A stretch of 64,000 nucleotides of DNA from Bacteroidota bacterium. Its GTDB lineage: Bacteria; Bacteroidota; Bacteroidia; Cytophagales; Cyclobacteriaceae. The stretch is from assembly GCA_027592755.1 (NCBI GenBank), contig JAQCLE010000007.1, forward strand, positions 1 to 64,000, given 5' to 3'. A program made the translations under genes and the position numbers. The notes below the pieces were generated by a model that saw only the letters and a program-made list of their open reading frames with translations, had not been told where the DNA came from and did not search any database. The stretch's first letter is position 1; the number at the start of each line of letters is the position of its first letter. Below are positions 63,710 to 64,000 of the stretch, piece after piece.

Positions 63710-64000
63710 ATGGCTACTAAAGAAAACGACGAGAATCAAGACATCAATGAAAATTCAGAGAAGGATTTCGGGTTACCCGATCTCGAATTTGAAGAACTGG
63801 ATCATTTAGATGAAGAAGAGGAATCTATTAATGAAGAAGATGAACTCGCTGATTTAATCACAAGTGATTCTGAGGAGGAATCAGATCTTGAAGAAATTGA
63901 ATCTGCTGATTCGGTAGATACAGTTTTGGAAGATCCCGAAATAACTGATGATCTCGACTCTCTTTCTGATATCGGATCAGACTCAGATTATTCAAATAAT
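63710..64000 (+). CDS. N-terminus of a very acidic protein, incomplete at the window end
   Basis: ATG at 63710 opens 97 codons that run off the edge. The translated part is extremely rich in Glu, Asp, Ser and Leu (FEELDHLDEEEE, SEEESDLEEIES) with no hydrophobic segment so far, so it looks disordered. Such acidic starts occur ahead of SPOR or coiled-coil domains, but nothing here decides this. It may be read with the preceding TPR and barrel genes, although the gap is 247 bases. Confidence 0.6.
   Translation, partial: MATKENDENQDINENSEKDFGLPDLEFEELDHLDEEEESINEEDELADLITSDSEEESDLEEIESADSVDTVLEDPEITDDLDSLSDIGSDSDYSNN

Overview
The window looks like chromosomal DNA of a marine- or soil-type member of the Bacteroidota, most likely the Cytophagales. 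The evidence is: a C-terminal type IX secretion (T9SS) sorting domain, a Bacteroidetes-type ornithine transcarbamylase (ArgF'), Bacteroidetes -7 promoter elements (TAnnTTTG) in several gaps, few Shine-Dalgarno sequences, moderately low GC, and many secreted proteins with FG-GAP, LamG, TPR or beta-barrel domains. No prophage, transposase, integrase, rRNA operon or CRISPR array was seen. Genus cannot be fixed from the sequence alone.

Layout. 1-3450: ferredoxin, a DUF58 protein and the hisH-hisA-hisF block. 3529-5973: tRNA-Gln, then prs, L25/Ctc and pth. 5970-15997 (minus strand): a tight seven-gene run, gltB-gltD-modA-modB-modC-sulfite oxidase-cytochrome c, joining glutamate synthase to molybdate uptake and to a molybdenum enzyme. 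16322-19084: PEP carboxylase, divergent from gltB. 19088-29955 (minus strand): a secreted-protein island with a caspase-fold protease, an ~8.7 kb T9SS surface-protein gene broken by two in-frame stops, and a small secreted Gly-rich protein. 30309-38598: a complete linear arginine operon (GNAT-argG-argC-argD-argF'-argB-argE-argH) with a four-helix-bundle gene remnant inside it. 38720-45791: a Cys/Lys-rich small ORF, HAD phosphatase, porin plus ammonium transporter, DinB-like protein, frameshifted mscL, CBS protein, and a TetR/hydrolase pair sharing two copies of one palindromic operator. 45800-57198: FtsX/MacB-type permease, PhyH-like dioxygenase, GSII-type glutamine synthetase, etfB-etfA-bifunctional nuclease, esterase, a composite pseudogene, and mtnP/mtnA. 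57410-64000: a GH20-like protein, a large TPR protein, an outer-membrane barrel protein and the start of a very acidic protein.

How the genes work together. Nitrogen assimilation is prominent: Amt, GSII, GltBD, and PEP carboxylase for anaplerotic carbon next to gltB. The arginine operon probably uses acylated intermediates through citrulline. ArgF' carries Ala at the residue that separates succinyl- from acetyl-ornithine enzymes, which points to the succinyl route. The mod genes supply molybdate and overlap the gene of the Mo enzyme they would feed.

Gene decay is visible at four places: the giant T9SS gene (two nonsense codons), mscL (one-base insertion), an alpha/beta-hydrolase/metallo-beta-lactamase composite (two one-base losses plus a 17-bp tandem duplication) and the four-helix-bundle remnant. 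The least explained items are the Cys/Lys-rich ORF at 38720-38884, the TetR operator pair, the interrupted T9SS giant and the GNAT with a Cys cluster that heads the arginine operon. I found no clearly novel multi-gene system.
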